A DNA stretch of 26,007 bases from positions 1 through 26,007 of the forward strand of contig JBMOPD010000087.1 in NCBI GenBank assembly GCA_049323615.1, in the 5' to 3' direction. Positions 23,433 through 26,007 of the stretch are shown piece by piece (the first letter of the stretch is position 1; each line of letters opens with the position of its first letter). The notes under the pieces were generated by a model, which was not told the DNA's origin, did not search any database, and was given only the letters and a program-made list of their open reading frames with translations. The DNA comes from JBMOPD01 sp049323615 (GTDB taxonomy: Bacteria; Bacillota; Desulfotomaculia; Desulfotomaculales; Desulfocucumaceae). Position numbers and translations under genes: made by a program.

Positions 23433-24664
23433 TAAAAATAGTGGCTGTTTTTCTGCTCATCATTATCATGCTGCGTAAAAAAGTGAGCCTTGACATTACG
23501 CTGCTGGTGTCCACCGCGGCGCTGGGTTTTGTTTTCGGCCTGGGCATTGTGCCCCTGCTGAAACAGCTCGGCCTTACCCTGATCGCTCCGTATACCGTGG
23601 AGCTTATTTCCATCCTGGTGCTGATTATGGTGCTGGAGTCGGTGATGAGGCAAACCGGCATGCTGCAGGCAATGACCGATTCTTTATTTAAATTTCCCTG
23701 GAATTCCCGCCTCCTCATTGCCTCCATACCGCCGGCGATCATAGGATTTCTGCCCTCCGCCGGCGGCGCCAGGTTTTCGGCCCCGCTGGTGGGGCAGGCC
23801 ACACTGGACATGTCCTACCGGGCTGAAGACAAGGTGTTTATCAACTACTGGTTCCGGCATGTCTGGGAATATTCCCTGCCCTTATACCCGGGACTGATCA
23901 TCGCCGCCAATATTTCCGGGATTCCCGTGTCAAACCTGATTCTCTGGCTGTGGCCCTTTACTGTAATCTGGGCGGCCCTCGGCTACTTCCACATCTGGAG
24001 GCGCTACGGCAGGCAGAAAGATCAAGATCATTCAACCGGGGAACCAGGGAACGGCGCGGAACACGGGCCGTCCTGCGGCGGCACCGGGCAGTCCCTGCGG
24101 GAACTCCTGGCCAACACATGGCCCTTGTGGTCAACCGTGGTTCTGGTACTCTGCCGGGTATCCATTGTTTTTACCTTAAGCGGGGTATTGTGCCTGTTAA
24201 TCATGCAAAAACGCTATTCCCTGCGGGCGGTTTGGAAAACCCTGACCGACCCGCTGACACTGCGCATCGTATTTCTGACCTGGGGGACAATGGCCTTCAA
24301 GGACGTCCTTTCGGCTTCCGGAGCCGTACAGCAGGTAAGCGGCGCATTTTCGGCTTTAAGCATACCGGCCCTGGTGGTGGTAACCGTCCTGCCCCTGGCC
24401 ATCGGCATGCTGACCGGAATGGTGCAGGCCAGCATCGGGGTGTCCTTTCCGCTGGTCATGGGCATCATTGAACCTTCGGCGGCCTATGCCATGCTGGCCT
24501 ATGTGTCGGGAGTGGCCGGAGTGATGATATCACCGATACACCTGTGCCTGATCCTGACAATAGAATACTTCAGGGCGGACTTCATCCATTCCTATAAACC
24601 GCTGGTGGCGCCGACCCTGCTGATGGTCACGGCGGCCCTGGTAATGTTCAGGCTACTGCATTGA
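23414..24664 (+). CDS. DUF401-family integral membrane protein, possible transporter
   Basis: A 416-residue polytopic membrane protein of about ten hydrophobic segments, with a hydrophilic loop of about 45 residues in the middle (around RRYGRQKDQDHSTGEPGNG). The motif GFLPSAGGARFSAPLVGQA and the repeated VMGIIEPSAAYAMLAYVSGVAGVMISPIHLC near the end match the DUF401 family, which is related to ion-coupled carboxylate transporters but is functionally uncharacterised. I start it at the ATG at 23414, behind GGAGAGG, so it overlaps the regulator's last 19 bases; a longer frame from 23294 lacks membrane character. Position suggests a second importer, an exporter of a product, or a membrane partner of the regulator. 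Confidence 0.72.
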   Translation: MSYWPIVKIVAVFLLIIIMLRKKVSLDITLLVSTAALGFVFGLGIVPLLKQLGLTLIAPYTVELISILVLIMVLESVMRQTGMLQAMTDSLFKFPWNSRLLIASIPPAIIGFLPSAGGARFSAPLVGQATLDMSYRAEDKVFINYWFRHVWEYSLPLYPGLIIAANISGIPVSNLILWLWPFTVIWAALGYFHIWRRYGRQKDQDHSTGEPGNGAEHGPSCGGTGQSLRELLANTWPLWSTVVLVLCRVSIVFTLSGVLCLLIMQKRYSLRAVWKTLTDPLTLRIVFLTWGTMAFKDVLSASGAVQQVSGAFSALSIPALVVVTVLPLAIGMLTGMVQASIGVSFPLVMGIIEPSAAYAMLAYVSGVAGVMISPIHLCLILTIEYFRADFIHSYKPLVAPTLLMVTAALVMFRLLH

Positions 24665-24869
24665 AAGGCCCGCCGGCAACACTTGTCCCCCTTTAGCGAA
24701 CTGAAAAACGCCCTTAAGCGCCGCATTCATCTCCAGTTGTATCTCCCGCAAAACCTGTTCGTAGGCCAGCGGGACGATAAGCACATCCATGATTTTTTGG
24801 GCAAAGGCCCCTCTTTCTTTCGAGGAAGATATGGCAGGCGATGGTGCGGAAAATAAAACGGCCCCAGGG

Positions 24870-25244
24870 TTAAGGGAGGCCGTATTTTGCGTTCTTGTCT
24901 TCAATATATGCCATGTAGACATCTTGGATAACTTTTAAATCGGCAGGGTGAACAGTTCCTAGTCGCCGACTAAACTGTGAGATATCAACAAACATAGTTT
25001 TTGAAATTCTTGCTGTTGAGCTAAAATTTAATCCCGCTTCCCGCCAGTGTATTAAGGGAGTATCAAAAGGATCCCCCCTTCCAGGACCATGCTTGGTCAC
25101 TTTTACAGACAAAACATCTGCACCGGAAATATGTAAGACTATCACGGGCCTTGATATATACTTGTCCGGATCTTCTTCAAGCGGAAAATCGGCAAGCCAT
25201 ATTTCCCCTTCAGTCACGATCCCTGCGGAGCGTTTCCCATTCAT
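24870..25244 (-). CDS. PemK/MazF-like toxin
   Basis: A 124-residue protein of the PemK/MazF-like fold, whose members are mostly ribosome-independent RNA endonucleases of type II toxin-antitoxin systems. It shows GEIWLADFPLEEDPDKYISRPVIVL near the start, matching the family's G-(D/E)-I-(W/Y)...RP-V/L-V pattern, then FSSTARISKTMFVDISQFSRRLG, the segment that carries the conserved S/T and substrate-side residues. The ATG at 25244 has GGAGG seven bases upstream and lies inside the end of the upstream small gene (35-base overlap), typical of toxin-antitoxin pairs. It is convergent with the DUF401 gene. Activity cannot be judged from sequence. Confidence 0.75.
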   Translation of the reverse strand: MNGKRSAGIVTEGEIWLADFPLEEDPDKYISRPVIVLHISGADVLSVKVTKHGPGRGDPFDTPLIHWREAGLNFSSTARISKTMFVDISQFSRRLGTVHPADLKVIQDVYMAYIEDKNAKYGLP

Positions 25245-25434
25245 TCTCTTTCCTCCAGGGATCGTTTTTCATGACGACAGTTTTTCCGTCCTTGTTTCTG
25301 ACTGTGTTGGAAATTGCAATGCTACGCACGGCATCCCTGTTTTTGACCACGAATTCTTCAAAACTACACTTTCGTTTTTCAACAACTGCCGGCATGAGAA
25401 TCCCTTCTTTCTTACTTCTTTTTTTACTTTTCAC
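25210..25434 (-). CDS. Probable antitoxin of the PemK/MazF-like pair
   Basis: A 74-residue, highly charged protein I do not recognise by family. Its N-terminus is basic (KSKKRSKKEGILMPAVVEKRK) and its C-terminus charged (KNDPWRKENEWETLRRDRD), a layout often seen in antitoxins with a DNA-binding start and a toxin-binding tail. The frame opens with GTG at 25434 behind AAGGTGAT; an internal ATG at 25395 would give 61 residues. The call rests on size, charge, and the 35-base overlap with the downstream toxin. The pair is AT-rich compared with the rest of the window, suggesting separate acquisition. Confidence 0.55.
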   Translation of the reverse strand: MKSKKRSKKEGILMPAVVEKRKCSFEEFVVKNRDAVRSIAISNTVRNKDGKTVVMKNDPWRKENEWETLRRDRD

Positions 25435-25458
25435 ATTATCACCTTCTTAAATCAAGCT

Positions 25459-25486
25459 ATTTAACCGCTATGAACATTGTTGCCAA
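25459..25486 (-). promoter_or_regulatory. Possible promoter of the toxin-antitoxin pair
   Basis: On the minus strand TTGGCA (25486-25481) and TTAAAT (25464-25459) are 16 bases apart, matching sigma-A elements at five and four of six positions. The antitoxin GTG begins about 25 bases downstream of the -10. No clear operator palindrome is seen. The remaining 25487-25647 is AT-rich and holds nothing I can assign. Confidence 0.35.
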
Positions 25487-25647
25487 AATAGAAGGCGATA
25501 ATAATTGGCCGGCGAGACCTTCAATGGTATTTTACATAAATTTCTGAAAATGTAAATATGCAATTCTTACCACTAAACTAACATTCCAAATCAATCCAGT
25601 CAACCACAAAACATACGTTTTGTTAACATAATTATATAATATAAGAA

Positions 25648-25884
25648 TCAATCCCACACCCTCTACAGCACCCACCCCTCCCGGGTGGCCACCAGGTCGT
25701 ATGTACCTCCGCCCCGGACGCGGGCCCGGTACGTCGGCTGCCCGTAATAGGGATCGTATATGTCCCTCCGGGTGAAAATCCGGTCCACGCTCTCCACCCG
25801 CAGCCACCGCCCCCGCCAACGAAAGGCAGTCTACACGTCGCCGGCCAGGCGGACCTGGACAGGCTGATTGTACAGCTTACTCAT
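25648..25884 (-). pseudogene. DUF6504-like small protein interrupted by two in-frame TAG codons
   Basis: Reading from the ATG at 25884, with a textbook GGAGGT five bases upstream, the frame gives MSKLYNQPVQVRLAGDV, then TAG (25833-25831), then a long coherent stretch including TAFRWRGRWLRVESVDR and GGGTYDLVATREGWVL. A second TAG follows (25665-25663), then RVWD and a TGA. The pattern FRWRGR...YDLV...WVLxRVWD fits DUF6504, a family of small proteins of unknown role. There is no frameshift and the final residues after the second TAG are still conserved. The simplest reading is a recent pseudogene with two amber mutations, each one change from a CAG codon. Suppression of TAG is the less likely alternative, because tctA and the sigma-54 regulator both end in TAG. 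Confidence 0.6.
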
Positions 25885-26007
25885 AATAACCTCCATCTCG
25901 CGCCGCCAGTGCGGGCGACACAAATAGTAATGAAAAAGGGATGCGCACCCACCCTAGATTGAGGTACAATCCGTCTGAGGAGAAGACACACTACAAAGCA
26001 CGGTGAG
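25881..26007 (-). CDS. Possible 3' end of an upstream gene, running off the window
   Basis: An open minus-strand frame of about 41 codons enters from the window edge and ends in TGA at 25883-25881, overlapping the ATG of the DUF6504-like gene by the coupling sequence ATGA. The tail reads PFFITICVARTGGARWRLL. I do not recognise it. Only the overlap and open frame support it, so it may be chance. Confidence 0.2.
   Translation of the reverse strand, partial: SPCFVVCLLLRRIVPQSRVGAHPFFITICVARTGGARWRLL

Noticed and set aside
24653..24922. Minus-strand open frame of 89 codons between the DUF401 and toxin stops; its C-terminal half (IMDVLIVPLAYEQVLREIQLEMNAALKGVF) looks protein-like
   Set aside because: It overlaps the toxin's end in another frame and the DUF401 stop. 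The protein-like part from the ATG at 24790 is only 45 residues and has no clear ribosome binding site. It may be a gene remnant, but I cannot support it.
25532..25819. Minus-strand open frame of 95 codons at the right end
   Set aside because: It overlaps the DUF6504-like reading frame in a different phase, and its sequence is the low-complexity G/R/P type expected from an out-of-frame shadow.

Overview
The window looks like chromosome from a spore-forming, Gram-positive, fairly GC-rich Firmicute. A Peptococcaceae/Desulfotomaculum/Pelotomaculum-type clostridium is my best guess, inferred from gene content and intergenic repeat style; nothing here fixes the species. The evidence is a complete sporulation sigma-factor block (spoIIGA, sigE, sigG, spoIIR, ylmC) next to the divIB-to-ftsZ end of a Firmicute division cluster.

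Left half (about 200-9700, all minus strand). Reading right to left: a sigma-A promoter, ftsQ/divIB, two tandem DUF881 genes, sbp, ftsA, ftsZ, a strong terminator, spoIIGA, sigE, a second strong terminator, a near-perfect sigma-F/G promoter, sigG, spoIIR, ylmC, and a final terminator. Septum-building genes run straight into the mother-cell and forespore sigma genes. Short tandem repeats sit just downstream of ftsQ, ftsZ and sigE.

Middle and right (9878-24664, all plus strand). A catabolic cluster of 13 genes starts back to back with ftsQ: an isocitrate/isopropylmalate-dehydrogenase-family enzyme, a GntR/FCD regulator, a mandelate racemase/muconate lactonizing-family enolase, an aconitase-family (LeuC/LeuD-like) pair, a tripartite tricarboxylate transporter (TctC, TctB, TctA), an MmgE/PrpD-family dehydratase, a second LeuC/LeuD-like pair, a sigma-54 enhancer-binding regulator and a DUF401 membrane protein. 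A sequence matching the sigma-54 promoter consensus lies just before the first gene, with palindromes about 100-150 bp upstream of the predicted start, so the sigma-54 activator encoded near the end probably drives the cluster. A perfect 8-bp-arm inverted repeat before the gntR gene is a likely operator for that repressor. The enzymes suggest uptake of a di- or tricarboxylic acid, dehydration/rehydration (isomerisation) steps and an NAD-linked oxidative decarboxylation. The actual substrate cannot be read from sequence; this is the candidate undescribed system.

Right end (24665-26007, minus strand, locally AT-rich). A PemK/MazF-like toxin with a small upstream probable antitoxin, then a DUF6504-like small gene interrupted by two in-frame TAG codons. 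The end looks like an accessory or decaying region. No rRNA, tRNA, CRISPR array or insertion sequence was seen.
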